Source: Flavobacterium xinjiangense (GTDB taxonomy: Bacteria > Bacteroidota > Bacteroidia > Flavobacteriales > Flavobacteriaceae). From it: 64,000 nucleotides of DNA. The notes under the pieces were generated by a model. That model had not been told where the DNA came from and ran no database searches. It saw only the letters and a program-made list of their open reading frames with translations. This document shows, piece after piece, positions 17,959-26,555 of the stretch (position 1 is the first letter of the stretch; the number at the start of each line of letters is the position of its first letter). Both the position numbers and the translations under genes were made by a program. Location: the NCBI RefSeq assembly GCF_900142885.1, contig NZ_FRCL01000007.1:1-64000 (forward strand), given 5' to 3'.

Positions 17959-19149
17959 ATGAAAACTAAATTTTTTGCTTTAGCACTTGCTACAGGGTTA
18001 TTTCTAAATTCTTGCACTAGCAGTGATGATCCAACTCCTGTTACACCAGCAGCAACTGGCGAAATCACAGGTACAATAACTGCAAATAAAACTTTTGCAT
18101 ACGGAAATTACACTTTAAAAGGTATTGTTAAAATTGCTTCAGGAGTTACAGTAACTTTCGATGCAGGTTCAACAATTACAGCAAACAAAACCACAGGAGA
18201 CAACGCATTAGTTGTTTTGAATGGAGGAAAATTAAATATTAACGGCACAGCTGATAAACCAGTTGTATTTACAGAAGCATCTGCAACTCCAGGTTCTTGG
18301 GGAGGAATCATCATGTACGGTGATGCGCCAATAAAAGCAATTGGTGGTGTGACTACTTCTACTTCAGAAGATGGAAATGCATTACCTTACGGAGGAACAA
18401 ATGCAACTCACAACGGAGGTTCATTGAACTACGCAAGAGTTGAATATGCTGGAGCAAAACTAGCAGATGGAACAAAAGAAAATAATGGATTTACATTCTA
18501 TTCAGTAGGTTCAGGAACAACATTAGACCACTTAGTTTCTTACAAAGGTGCTGATGATGGATATGAATTTTTTGGAGGAACAGTAAGTATGACAAACGCT
18601 ATTTCTTATGGTAACTATGATGATGCTTTTGACTGGCAAGACGGATGGCAAGGTCAAAACAACTCTAACTGGTATGCTTACCAAACAGGTAAAGGAAATT
18701 TCGGAATGGAAATTGAGTGTTCAAACAACAATAATGCATTCTTTCCAAAAGTTACTAATATCACTTTAAAAAGAGAAGCTGGATGTGTACCAGAAGTTGC
18801 TGGTGATGTTCAAGTAGATGCTTTCCAATTCAAAAAAGAAGGAAATGGAGATTACAGTAACATCATTATCTCTGGATACGGAGATTACACTGAAGGAACC
18901 ACCGTTTACAAAGGTGCTGCAGTAAAAATTCAAGATGCTACTACAAACACAAATCAAGTTGTTGGATCTAAAATAAAATTAACTAATGTAACAATCTCTT
19001 CAACTACACAAACTGTACCTGTAGGAGCTACGTCTGCCATCGTAGTTAGTTTTCCAGTTGGGAATTTTACAGCAACTACTACTGCTACAGGAGCTTCATT
19101 GACTGCCGGTGCATGGGCAACTGTTGGTGGTGCTACTTTGATAAAATAG
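17959..19149 (+). CDS. Surface-exposed lipoprotein of predicted beta-helix type, Pho-regulon candidate
   Basis: 396 aa from ATG at 17959; an in-frame TTG at 17923 overlaps the -7 element and is rejected. The signal peptide ends FLNSC (Cys19) and is followed by TSSDDP. A Ser-Asp-Asp stretch just after the cysteine resembles the lipoprotein export signal that sends flavobacterial lipoproteins to the cell surface. The body is rich in Gly, Thr and Asn with repeated short beta-strand motifs (for example GVTVTFDAGSTI, GGKLNINGTADKPVVFTE), suggesting a right-handed beta-helix. It has no SusD/TPR features. It lies just downstream of the TonB receptor and shares its regulatory array, so it may be the receptor's surface partner. 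Function otherwise unknown. Confidence 0.85.
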   Translation: MKTKFFALALATGLFLNSCTSSDDPTPVTPAATGEITGTITANKTFAYGNYTLKGIVKIASGVTVTFDAGSTITANKTTGDNALVVLNGGKLNINGTADKPVVFTEASATPGSWGGIIMYGDAPIKAIGGVTTSTSEDGNALPYGGTNATHNGGSLNYARVEYAGAKLADGTKENNGFTFYSVGSGTTLDHLVSYKGADDGYEFFGGTVSMTNAISYGNYDDAFDWQDGWQGQNNSNWYAYQTGKGNFGMEIECSNNNNAFFPKVTNITLKREAGCVPEVAGDVQVDAFQFKKEGNGDYSNIIISGYGDYTEGTTVYKGAAVKIQDATTNTNQVVGSKIKLTNVTISSTTQTVPVGATSAIVVSFPVGNFTATTTATGASLTAGAWATVGGATLIK

Positions 19150-19181
19150 TTTTTATTAAAAAACCCATAAATGCATTTACT

Positions 19182-19212
19182 AAACACCTTTCTTTTGAAA
19201 GGTGTTTTTTTT
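19182..19212 (+). terminator. Terminator after the surface lipoprotein gene
   Basis: AAACACCTTTC pairs with GAAAGGTGTTT and is followed by a run of T, about 30 nt after the stop codon. Confidence 0.85.
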
Positions 19213-19264
19213 GGTATAGTATTTGAAATATTTTTTATATCTTTACTAATAACAATCAGAACTA

Positions 19265-19603
19265 ATGAAAAAAAACTACTTTTATATTATTACTTTATTG
19301 GCCTTTTTCTTTTCCTTGAGCCTCACCGCTCAGGAAATCAAACAGCAACCAAGGACGCAAGAAACTACCTCAATTGAAGGTTTAAGTTTGTACCCAAATC
19401 CTGTGAGTAATGGCAAAGTGTACATTACATCAAAAAATGATTCTGATAAAGAGGTGATTATTTTTGATATATTAGGAAAAAAAGTACTTCAAACAATGCT
19501 AAGCTCCAGAGAATTAAATGTTTCCAATCTTTCTCCCGGTGTTTACATCATAAAAATTAACGAGGAGGAAGCTACGGCCACAAGAAAATTAATCGTAAGA
19601 TAA
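19265..19603 (+). CDS. Small T9SS protein made only of a signal peptide and a type A sorting domain
   Basis: 112 aa. The signal peptide is MKKNYFYIITLLAFFFSLSL (cleavage near TAQ), then about 15 linker residues and a complete type A C-terminal sorting domain: LSLYPNPVSNGKVYI, FDILGKKVLQ, LSPGVYIIKI and a terminal RKLIVR. The domain matches the tail of the metalloprotease at 59576-62797 (INLYPNPASSVINL, NLLGQTVI, NAGNYILEI). No cargo domain lies between signal and sorting domain. It should be exported through Sec and T9SS and either released or attached at the surface. It sits between terminators and is its own unit. Confidence 0.85.
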   Translation: MKKNYFYIITLLAFFFSLSLTAQEIKQQPRTQETTSIEGLSLYPNPVSNGKVYITSKNDSDKEVIIFDILGKKVLQTMLSSRELNVSNLSPGVYIIKINEEEATATRKLIVR

Positions 19604-19620
19604 TCCTTTAAACAAAAAAT

Positions 19621-19652
19621 CAAAAGCTCCAATTAATCTTGGGGCTTTTTTT
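19621..19652 (+). terminator. Terminator after the mini T9SS gene
   Basis: AAAGCTCC and GGGGCTTT form a stem (with one wobble) followed by a T-tract. Confidence 0.75.
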
Positions 19653-19707
19653 ATGAAAAAACATTTCTCCCGCTTCATGTTTGTAAGAACTCCACCAATT
19701 TTTTAAT

Positions 19708-19715
19708 TACTTTTG
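19708..19715 (+). promoter_or_regulatory. -7 promoter element upstream of the LuxE-like gene
   Basis: TACTTTTG is a perfect match to TAnnTTTG, only 12 nt before the TTG start codon. A TTTG lies at 19680-19683, but the 24-nt spacer is longer than usual. If used, the mRNA leader is only a few nucleotides. Confidence 0.5.
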
Positions 19716-19727
19716 TAAAAAAAAATC

Positions 19728-20708
19728 TTGATCCCAACTACCGATATATTTGCCATTTCGTCTCAAAAACAATTTGAAAAAGCAGCTTTACAGACGTTTC
19801 GTTTTCAATATGAAAACAACTTAGTATATCAGGAATTTTGTGATTTTTTAAAAACTGATCCTCACAAAGTAAAATCTTTACAGCAGATTCCGTTTTTGCC
19901 TATTCAGTTTTTCAAAAGTCATTCTGTGGTTTCTAATACAAATCCGATTCAGGCTACATTTACAAGTAGCGGAACCACAGGAATGATAACCAGTAAACAT
20001 TTGGTCACTGATACTTCCATTTACGAAGAAAGTTATCGCAAAGGATTCTCTCAATTTTATGGCAACATAGAAGATTACGCTGTTTTGGCTTTACTCCCAT
20101 CCTATCTGGAGAGAGAAGGTTCTTCACTGATTTACATGGTTGAAGATTTGATTAAATTGTCAAATCATCCAGAGAGTGGCTTCTATCTGCACAATCATGA
20201 TGAACTCATTGCTAAACTCATTGCTTTAGACCAATCAGGACAAAATGTCATTTTGATTGGCGTTACTTTTGCTTTATTGGATTTAATTGAAAAACACCAG
20301 TTTCAATTAAAACATACCATAATTATGGAAACGGGCGGCATGAAAGGAAAACGCAAAGAAATGATTCGCGAAGAACTGCATGACCAATTGTGCAAAGGAT
20401 TTGGCGTTTCAGCCATACATTCAGAATACGGAATGACCGAATTACTTTCGCAAGCTTATTCTCTTGGTGAAGGCGTATTTGAATGCCCTTCTTGGATGCA
20501 AATCCTCGTACGGGACACAGAAGATGCTTTGACCTACATTCAAGACGGAAAAACGGGCGGAATCAACGTAATCGATCTGGCTAACATTAATTCTTGTTCG
20601 TTTATTGCTACGCAAGATTTAGGCAAAAAAAATCCCAACAACTCTTTCGAGGTATTGGGACGTTTTGATAATTCTGATATCCGAGGTTGTAATTTGATGG
20701 TGCTTTAA
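19728..20708 (+). CDS. LuxE/PaaK-like acyl-protein synthetase (acyltransferase)
   Basis: 326 aa with a TTG start at 19728 (reads MIPTTDIFAISS); no ATG is suitably placed. The adenylate-forming superfamily loop is FTSSGTTGMITSKH (about 78-91), and later EYGMTELLSQAY resembles the A8-type motif of PaaK/LuxE proteins. Such enzymes activate a carboxylic acid with ATP and pass it to a protein or CoA. The other lux genes are absent, so bioluminescence is not implied. In flavobacteria this family is a stand-alone acyltransferase of unknown substrate. It is followed 55 nt later by a gene of unknown function in the same direction. Confidence 0.85.
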   Translation: MIPTTDIFAISSQKQFEKAALQTFRFQYENNLVYQEFCDFLKTDPHKVKSLQQIPFLPIQFFKSHSVVSNTNPIQATFTSSGTTGMITSKHLVTDTSIYEESYRKGFSQFYGNIEDYAVLALLPSYLEREGSSLIYMVEDLIKLSNHPESGFYLHNHDELIAKLIALDQSGQNVILIGVTFALLDLIEKHQFQLKHTIIMETGGMKGKRKEMIREELHDQLCKGFGVSAIHSEYGMTELLSQAYSLGEGVFECPSWMQILVRDTEDALTYIQDGKTGGINVIDLANINSCSFIATQDLGKKNPNNSFEVLGRFDNSDIRGCNLMVL

Positions 20709-20763
20709 ACCAATCAAGTCTTTACTTAAAAGAAAGTAGACCATAAAAAAACTTAACAAAACT

Positions 20764-21450
20764 ATGCGTAAAATCTGCTTCATATTGTTCTTTTTTTCTA
20801 TTTCTAGTTTTGCCCAAGACACTTCTTTGGCAATTATTATTGATTCAATTGTCTATAATGATTCAACTCCAAATCAAAGAAAATTTACAATAATTTACCA
20901 CCTTCAAAACCTTACCAATAATCCTATTTCATTTATTTTAAATACAAACAATATTAGACCAAATGCAACGAGTTCTATGTCTTATTCTCCAGCTTATAGA
21001 TTATACCAAGGTGACGAAATCATTAATACAGTAAGCATTTTTAATACCAAAACAGCCAAAGAAAAATTTGAAAAGATAAAAAAAGACATCGATTCTAAAA
21101 GTGCACAGTCCAAAAATGACGCAAGAACCAATGTTTATGATTACATCGAAAAAAGAAAAAAAGAAATAAGTCAAAATATACTTAATAGTATTATCAAATT
21201 AGGCCCTAAAGAAATTAAAAATTTCTCAATAACCTTAGACTGGGACAAAAACAGATATTCTGAATACTTTGATAATGAATATTATTTAGACGAAAAAGAA
21301 ACTCATTATTTTGATTTATCGGTAAATCTAATGAAAGAAGAATTCAAAGAAAGAGTAGCATCTGAAGATTTTAAAAAAATAATTGAAGACAAAAGCATTA
21401 TCAAAGGGTGGGTCCAATCCAATAAAATGAAAATCAATTTTAAAGAATAA
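20764..21450 (+). CDS. Secreted or periplasmic protein of unknown function
   Basis: 228 aa. A clear signal peptide (MRKICFILFFFSISSFAQ) is followed by an immunoglobulin-like beta-rich first half (DSIVYNDSTPNQRKFTIIYH, NPISFILNTNN) and a Lys/Glu-rich helical segment (about 95-150, KTAKEKFEKIKKDIDSK). The C-terminal half again looks beta-rich. It is not recognised as a named family. The length, signal peptide and codon use are those of a real gene. It is probably co-transcribed with the upstream acyltransferase. Confidence 0.75.
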   Translation: MRKICFILFFFSISSFAQDTSLAIIIDSIVYNDSTPNQRKFTIIYHLQNLTNNPISFILNTNNIRPNATSSMSYSPAYRLYQGDEIINTVSIFNTKTAKEKFEKIKKDIDSKSAQSKNDARTNVYDYIEKRKKEISQNILNSIIKLGPKEIKNFSITLDWDKNRYSEYFDNEYYLDEKETHYFDLSVNLMKEEFKERVASEDFKKIIEDKSIIKGWVQSNKMKINFKE

Positions 21451-21454
21451 AAAA

Positions 21455-21478
21455 GTCCGCAAGAAACCTTGCGAACTT
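21455..21478. terminator. Weak hairpin between convergent genes
   Basis: CCGCAAG and CTTGCGAA form a short stem between the secreted-protein gene and the 3' end of tyrS. The T-tracts are poor, so its strength is uncertain. Confidence 0.45.
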
Positions 21479-21504
21479 TGCGATTATCTTTATGAACTTT
21501 GCGG

Positions 21505-22797
21505 TTAAACCACTCTCACCACAAAATAATTTTTCTTACCACTTTGTAACAAAACAAACTGATTATTGATTAAATCTTTGGTCGAAAGCACAAAATCTTC
21601 GGCAACTTTTTCTTTATTTACTGAAATAGAATTAGCTGTCAAAGCACGTCTTGCTTCACCATTCGATTTCATAAAACCTGTTTTTTCGTTTAAAACATCA
21701 ACAATATTTATTCCTGCTTCGATTTCATTTCTGCTGATTTCCGCCTGAGGAACACCATCAAAAACATCTAAGAAAGTTGCTTCGTCTAATTGTTTCAAAT
21801 CATCTGAAGTCGAATTTCCAAACAAAATATTCGATGCTTTTATCGCATTTTCTAAATCTTCTGCTGAATGTACCATTACCGTAGTTTCTTCGGCTAAACG
21901 TTTTTGCAACAAACGTAAATGCGGTACTTCTCTATGTTTTTCGGTTAAAACTTCAATTTCTTCTTTAGATAAAAAAGTAAAAATCTTAATATATTTTTCA
22001 GCATCAACATCCGAAGTATTCAACCAATATTGGTAAAATTTATACGGAGAAGTTCTAGCCGAATCCAACCAAATATTCCCACCTTCAGATTTTCCAAATT
22101 TAGTCCCATCCGCTTTTGTAATCAACGGACAAGTCAATGCGTATGCTTTTCCACTGGCAATTCTACGTACCAATTCAGTTCCTGTGGTGATATTCCCCCA
22201 TTGGTCGCTTCCGCCCATTTGCAGCGTACAATTCTTTTCTCTGTACAAATGCAAAAAGTCATATCCTTGAACCAATTGGTAGGTAAACTCCGTGAAAGAC
22301 ATTCCTTCCGCAGCTTCTGAGGACAAACGTTTCTTCACAGAATCTTTTGCCATCATATAATTAACCGTAATATGTTTACCTACATCACGAATGAAATCCA
22401 GAAAAGAAAAGTTCTTCATCCAGTCGTAATTATTCACTAATTCTGCCGCGTTAGCTGCATCGGAAGTAAAATCCAAAAAACGGGACAATTGTCCTTTTAT
22501 AGCTTCCTGATTGTGACGCAATGTTGGTTCGTCCAATAAATTTCTTTCATTCGATTTTCCTGACGGATCACCGATCATTCCTGTTGCACCACCCACTAAC
22601 GCTAATGGTTTATGTCCTGATAGTTGAAAATGTTTCAATAACATAACGCCAACTAAATGTCCTATATGCAATGAATCGGCAGTTGGGTCAATCCCCACAT
22701 ACGCCACACGCATTTGTTCCATCAAATGTTCTTCTGTGCCGGGCATAACATCGTGGAGCATTCCTCTCCAAGTTACTTCTTCAATAAAATTCTTCAT
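21505..22797 (-). CDS. tyrS: Tyrosyl-tRNA synthetase
   Basis: 430 aa from ATG at 22797; an upstream TTG would add MIKK. It is a class I synthetase: HIGH motif at about 44-47 ([10 protein letters not shown]), KMSKS-equivalent in [11 protein letters not shown], tyrosine-pocket motif in [11 protein letters not shown] and [11 protein letters not shown], and a C-terminal S4 RNA-binding domain (about 360-430, [16 protein letters not shown]). It charges tRNA-Tyr in the cytoplasm. It is a single gene. On the minus strand TATCTTTG (22856-22849) is a good -7 element 52 nt before the start. Confidence 0.97.
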   Translation of the reverse strand: MKNFIEEVTWRGMLHDVMPGTEEHLMEQMRVAYVGIDPTADSLHIGHLVGVMLLKHFQLSGHKPLALVGGATGMIGDPSGKSNERNLLDEPTLRHNQEAIKGQLSRFLDFTSDAANAAELVNNYDWMKNFSFLDFIRDVGKHITVNYMMAKDSVKKRLSSEAAEGMSFTEFTYQLVQGYDFLHLYREKNCTLQMGGSDQWGNITTGTELVRRIASGKAYALTCPLITKADGTKFGKSEGGNIWLDSARTSPYKFYQYWLNTSDVDAEKYIKIFTFLSKEEIEVLTEKHREVPHLRLLQKRLAEETTVMVHSAEDLENAIKASNILFGNSTSDDLKQLDEATFLDVFDGVPQAEISRNEIEAGINIVDVLNEKTGFMKSNGEARRALTANSISVNKEKVAEDFVLSTKDLINNQFVLLQSGKKNYFVVRVV

Positions 22798-22848
22798 CTT
22801 TTTAATCAATTTACTTTCGTCAGTTCAGCCTTTAAGGCTTCCTGTGCA

Positions 22849-22856
22849 CAAAGATA
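22849..22856 (-). promoter_or_regulatory. -7 promoter element of tyrS
   Basis: TATCTTTG on the minus strand matches TAnnTTTG exactly. No clear TTTG -33 element is found at the usual distance. Confidence 0.45.
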
Positions 22857-22925
22857 AAATTTATTGCGGATTAGGTTATTTGTTTATTCGGTTATTCGAA
22901 AAAAAATTATTCGTATTTTCGTAGC

Positions 22926-23927
22926 ATGATTTTAGTCACAGGAGGAACCGGTTTAGTAGGCGCACATTTATTGTTTCATTTGATCGAATCCCGAAGTATC
23001 GGGAATGAAAAAGTGCGTGCCATTTATCGAAATGCAAAAAGTATAGAAAAGACAAAAAACCTGTTTAGTTTATACCAGAAGCCGGAGCTATTCGATGCTG
23101 TCGAATGGTTTCAGGCTGATATAACTGACATTCCTTCATTAGAAAAGGCTTTTATGGGAATCGATTACGTATACCATTGTGCCGCTATGATTTCTTTTGA
23201 TCCAAAAGACGAAGATCTAATTCGAAAAACGAACATTGAAGGAACCGCAAATATTGTCAATTTTTGTATTGCCAACTCCATACAGAAACTCTGCTTTGTA
23301 AGCTCTGTTGCCGCACTTGGTGATTTAGCACCACACGAAAAATTCATCACTGAAGAAACCGAGTGGAATCCCGAAAAACCGCATAGCGACTATGCTATAT
23401 CTAAATATGGCGCTGAAATGGAAATATGGCGCGGCCAACAAGAAGGATTAAAAGTCATCATAGTAAATCCTGGAATTATTCTCGGTCCTGGCTTTTGGGA
23501 ACAAGGAAGCGGAGTTCTTTTTACAAAAGTAAAAAAAGGATTGTCATTTTACACTATGGGAAATTTTGGTTTTGTTGCCGTGACCGATGTCGTTCGAATT
23601 GCAATACAATTAATGAAAAGTGAAATCCATAACCAGCGATTTATCCTTATAGCTGAAAATATTGTTTTTCAGAATTTATTAAACGCCATCGCCGATTCCT
23701 TAGCAGTAAAAAAACCCAGCATTCACGCAAACCCATTGTTAATGAAAATTTTGTGGAGGATAGACTGGATACTCTCTGTTGTTTTCCAGCAAGAAAGAAA
23801 ATTGACAAAAGCTACCGCAAAAGCATCCTATTCCAAGAAAAAGTACTCGAATGAAAAAATTACAAGTACTTTGAACACGCAGTTTTTAGATATCCATCAA
23901 TACATTAAAGAAATCTCCCGTTTGTAA
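22926..23927 (+). CDS. NAD(P)-dependent epimerase/dehydratase-family (extended SDR) protein
   Basis: 333 aa. The Rossmann motif is VTGGTGLVGAHL at the N terminus, the catalytic pair is YAISKYGAE (Tyr-x-x-x-Lys), and Ser is in CFVSSVAALGD. It belongs to the extended SDR family of nucleotide-sugar epimerases, dihydroflavonol-reductase-like and 3-beta-HSD-like enzymes; the substrate is not predictable. An odd palindrome, TCCCGAAGTATCGGGA, lies inside the gene at 22989-23004 and encodes SRSIG, apparently extra residues after the first helix. Confidence 0.9.
   Translation: MILVTGGTGLVGAHLLFHLIESRSIGNEKVRAIYRNAKSIEKTKNLFSLYQKPELFDAVEWFQADITDIPSLEKAFMGIDYVYHCAAMISFDPKDEDLIRKTNIEGTANIVNFCIANSIQKLCFVSSVAALGDLAPHEKFITEETEWNPEKPHSDYAISKYGAEMEIWRGQQEGLKVIIVNPGIILGPGFWEQGSGVLFTKVKKGLSFYTMGNFGFVAVTDVVRIAIQLMKSEIHNQRFILIAENIVFQNLLNAIADSLAVKKPSIHANPLLMKILWRIDWILSVVFQQERKLTKATAKASYSKKKYSNEKITSTLNTQFLDIHQYIKEISRL
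22989..23004. repeat. Short palindrome TCCCGAAGTATCGGGA inside the SDR gene
   Basis: The arms TCCCGA and TCGGGA are separated by 4 nt. A near-identical palindrome occurs between leuS and ftsX at 32525-32540. In the coding region it contributes residues SRSIG. Confidence 0.6.
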
Positions 23928-23942
23928 CTAAAACCTTTTTCT

Positions 23943-24365
23943 TTACTTAGTTTTCACGGAATCTATCACTTTACTTTTGGGCAAAATTGGTTTCTTTATT
24001 GGATTCTTTTTCTTTGCCTCAGCCTTAATCAAGCTAGTTAATCCTGCTTTCGTTGCAACTAATCGAGTATTTATTTCATCCACAATTGCTGAATATTCTT
24101 CATAATTAGAAGCATAATAAATATTGCTTTGCGCAAATTGAAGACTATCCACTTTATACTTTTTATAAATATATTTGTTTGGATTTATTTTAAAAGAGTC
24201 CAAAGAAGCCGGATTTTGATATTTGATACCGTCTAAAACTGACAAATCATACATAATGTTGATCATTGTCTCTTTCTCTATAAGGCGATTTGGTTTTTTG
24301 ACAACCTCATCCTTACAGCTAACAAACACAACTACAATCGCTAAAAGTATAATTATTTTCTTCAT
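23943..24365 (-). CDS. DUF4296-family lipoprotein
   Basis: 140 aa. The lipoprotein signal peptide ends VVFVSC (Cys17), followed by a small helical domain with LIEKETMINIMYDLSVLDG, VDSLQFAQSNIYYASNYEEY and a lysine-rich tail. This is the DUF4296 family found throughout Flavobacteriaceae, usually just downstream of dihydroorotase, as here (6-nt gap). Function unknown. Confidence 0.88.
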   Translation of the reverse strand: MKKIIILLAIVVVFVSCKDEVVKKPNRLIEKETMINIMYDLSVLDGIKYQNPASLDSFKINPNKYIYKKYKVDSLQFAQSNIYYASNYEEYSAIVDEINTRLVATKAGLTSLIKAEAKKKNPIKKPILPKSKVIDSVKTK

Positions 24366-24371
24366 TTTTTT

Positions 24372-25712
24372 CTATCTATCAAACAACAATCGTTTCCCTG
24401 CACGGATGTCTTTCACTTTAAAAGAGTTGTAAACCAATTGTCCGTTTACAAAAGTATGCGTAATTCTGGATTTAAATGTAAATCCTTCAAAAGGTGACCA
24501 ACCACATTTAGCTATAATATTTTCTTTCTTTACACTCCAAGGCAAACCTGAATTTACAATAACTAAATCGGCATAATAGCCTTCTCTTATGAAACCACGC
24601 TTCTCAATTTTGAAAATCTTGGCTGGATTATGACACATTTTTTCAACAATTTTTTCAATGCTAATTTTCCCTTGATGATGTGCTTCAAACATAGCTATCA
24701 CAGCATGTTGTACTAATGGACCACCAGAAGGAGCTTGCAGATATGGGAGTTTTTTTTCTTCAAGTGTATGTGGCGCATGATCCGTTGCTATTACATCAAT
24801 TCTGTCATCAAGCAATGCTTCCCATAAAACCTTTCTATCATTGGCTGTTTTTACTGCAGGATTCCATTTGATCAAATTTCCTTTGGTCGCATAATCATCA
24901 TTGGTAAACCATAAATGGTGAATACAAACTTCAGCGGTAATTTTTTTGTCTTCCAATGGTATTTTATTGGTAAACAAATCCATTTCTTTGGCAGTAGAAA
25001 GATGAAAAACATGCAAACGTGCACCGGTTTTTTTAGCCAGTGCCACTGCTTTTGAAGAAGAGATATAGCAAGCCTCTTCACTGCGAATTAAATGGTGAGC
25101 AGTTACTGGAACATTCTCTCCAAATTCTTCTTTGTATTTTGCTAAATTATTTTGAATTGTCGTTTCATCTTCACAATGCACAGCGATAAGCATTGGAGTA
25201 CTTGAAAATATTTTTTCTAAAGTCGATTCATTATCGACCAACATATTACCGGTTGATGATCCTAAAAATATTTTTATTCCCGCAACATTCTTTGGATTTG
25301 TTTTTAGAACTTCTTCCAAATTATTATTTGTCGCGCCCATCATAAAAGAATAATTCGCATAGGATTTCTCTGCAGCGATTTGGTATTTTTCTTCTAAAAT
25401 TTCTTGAGTTACAGCATTTGGTACCGTATTCGGCTGCTCAATATAAGAAGTGATTCCCCCTGCAACTGCCGCTTTCGATTCTGATTCTATATCGCCTTTA
25501 TACGTAAGTCCAGGCTCTCTAAAATGCACTTGATCATCAATAGCTCCAGGCATCAAATAATTCCCTTCTGCATCAATAATCACACATTGAGAAGATTTGG
25601 CACTGATACTTTCTGAAATTTCAACAATTAAGTCATTTTCAATTAATACATCGCCCTCAAAAATTACTCCTTCATTTACTATTTTGGCATTCTTAATTAA
25701 AACCCTGTTCAT
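24372..25712 (-). CDS. pyrC: Dihydroorotase (class I type)
   Basis: 446 aa amidohydrolase of the pyrimidine pathway, which interconverts carbamoyl-aspartate and dihydroorotate. Metal-site motifs: DDQVHFREPG near residue 60, AGIKIFLGSSTG (candidate carboxylated Lys), AVHCEDE, FHLSTAKE and IATDHAPHT. The first motif reads D-Q-V-H where most dihydroorotases have D-x-H-x-H, so the first zinc histidine is Gln; I recall this variant in Bacteroidetes homologues. A hydantoinase or allantoinase is a less likely alternative. It lies 12 nt downstream of the GT2 gene. Confidence 0.9.
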   Translation of the reverse strand: MNRVLIKNAKIVNEGVIFEGDVLIENDLIVEISESISAKSSQCVIIDAEGNYLMPGAIDDQVHFREPGLTYKGDIESESKAAVAGGITSYIEQPNTVPNAVTQEILEEKYQIAAEKSYANYSFMMGATNNNLEEVLKTNPKNVAGIKIFLGSSTGNMLVDNESTLEKIFSSTPMLIAVHCEDETTIQNNLAKYKEEFGENVPVTAHHLIRSEEACYISSSKAVALAKKTGARLHVFHLSTAKEMDLFTNKIPLEDKKITAEVCIHHLWFTNDDYATKGNLIKWNPAVKTANDRKVLWEALLDDRIDVIATDHAPHTLEEKKLPYLQAPSGGPLVQHAVIAMFEAHHQGKISIEKIVEKMCHNPAKIFKIEKRGFIREGYYADLVIVNSGLPWSVKKENIIAKCGWSPFEGFTFKSRITHTFVNGQLVYNSFKVKDIRAGKRLLFDR

Positions 25713-25724
25713 CGTATCTTTTTC

Positions 25725-26450
25725 TTATAATGTGTTAATTAATTTTTTTAATCTAAGTGAAATAACTCCAAAAACCGCTTCAACAATAATAGAATTACTC
25801 ATTTTTGACTGTCCTTTAGTCCTATCCGTGAAAATAATAGGCACCTCAACAATTCTAAATTTATTGCAGTACGTTCTGTATTTCATTTCAATTTGAAAGG
25901 CATAGCCAACAAATTTTATTTTATCTAAATTGATTTGTTCCAATACATTTCTTTTGTAACAAACGAATCCTGCCGTGGCATCGTGAATTTTCATTCCCGT
26001 TATCAATTTCACATAAACCGATGCAAAATATGACATTAAAACTCTACTTAAAGGCCAGTTTACAACATTCACTCCGGTAACGTATCTGGAACCTATTGCC
26101 AAATCAGCATCGCCTAAATGGCAGGCTTTATACAATTTTTCTAAGTCATTAGGGTTGTGCGAAAAATCAGCATCCATTTCAAAAACATACTCGTATTTTC
26201 GTTCCAAAGCCCATCTAAAACCATGTACATAAGCCGTTCCTAAACCCGATTTTTTGGCTCTTTTTTCTAAAAATAATCTGCCTGCATATTCCGATTGTAG
26301 TTGAACTACCTTATCAGCTGTATGATCTGGTGAGTTATCATCAATAATAAGAACATGAAAAAATTTGTGTTGGGAAAGCACCGATCGAATAATGCTTTCT
26401 ATATTTTCAATCTCGTTATAGGTTGGGATTATAACAATGGAATCGTTCAT
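25725..26450 (-). CDS. GT2 family glycosyltransferase, polyprenol-phosphate mannosyltransferase-like
   Basis: 241 aa, cytoplasmic GT-A fold of the Dpm1 type. Motifs: IIPTYNEIENIES at the N terminus, IIDDNSPDHTADKV, and the metal-binding EMDADFSHNP. There are no large C-terminal membrane helices, as in short polyprenol monophosphomannose synthases. It probably makes a polyprenyl-phosphate-linked hexose for surface glycosylation. It is the first gene of a three-gene operon with dihydroorotase and the DUF4296 lipoprotein. Confidence 0.88.
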   Translation of the reverse strand: MNDSIVIIPTYNEIENIESIIRSVLSQHKFFHVLIIDDNSPDHTADKVVQLQSEYAGRLFLEKRAKKSGLGTAYVHGFRWALERKYEYVFEMDADFSHNPNDLEKLYKACHLGDADLAIGSRYVTGVNVVNWPLSRVLMSYFASVYVKLITGMKIHDATAGFVCYKRNVLEQINLDKIKFVGYAFQIEMKYRTYCNKFRIVEVPIIFTDRTKGQSKMSNSIIVEAVFGVISLRLKKLINTL

Positions 26451-26540
26451 ATTTTAGAGTAATTTCACCGCAAAAGTAAACTTTTTATACGATTTGATTC
26501 ATAATAAAATTATAATAAAAAGAATGATATAAAAAATTAG

Positions 26541-26548
26541 TAATTTTG
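26541..26548 (+). promoter_or_regulatory. -7 promoter element of the DUF4271 gene
   Basis: TAATTTTG is a perfect TAnnTTTG, ending 7 nt before the ATG, which implies a leaderless or nearly leaderless mRNA. No -33 TTTG is evident. Confidence 0.5.
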
Positions 26549-26555
26549 CATCGCT

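Noticed and set aside
19728..20708. A bioluminescence (lux) locus because of the LuxE-like gene
   Set aside because: No luxA, B, C or D genes nearby; LuxE/PaaK-like proteins occur widely without luminescence.
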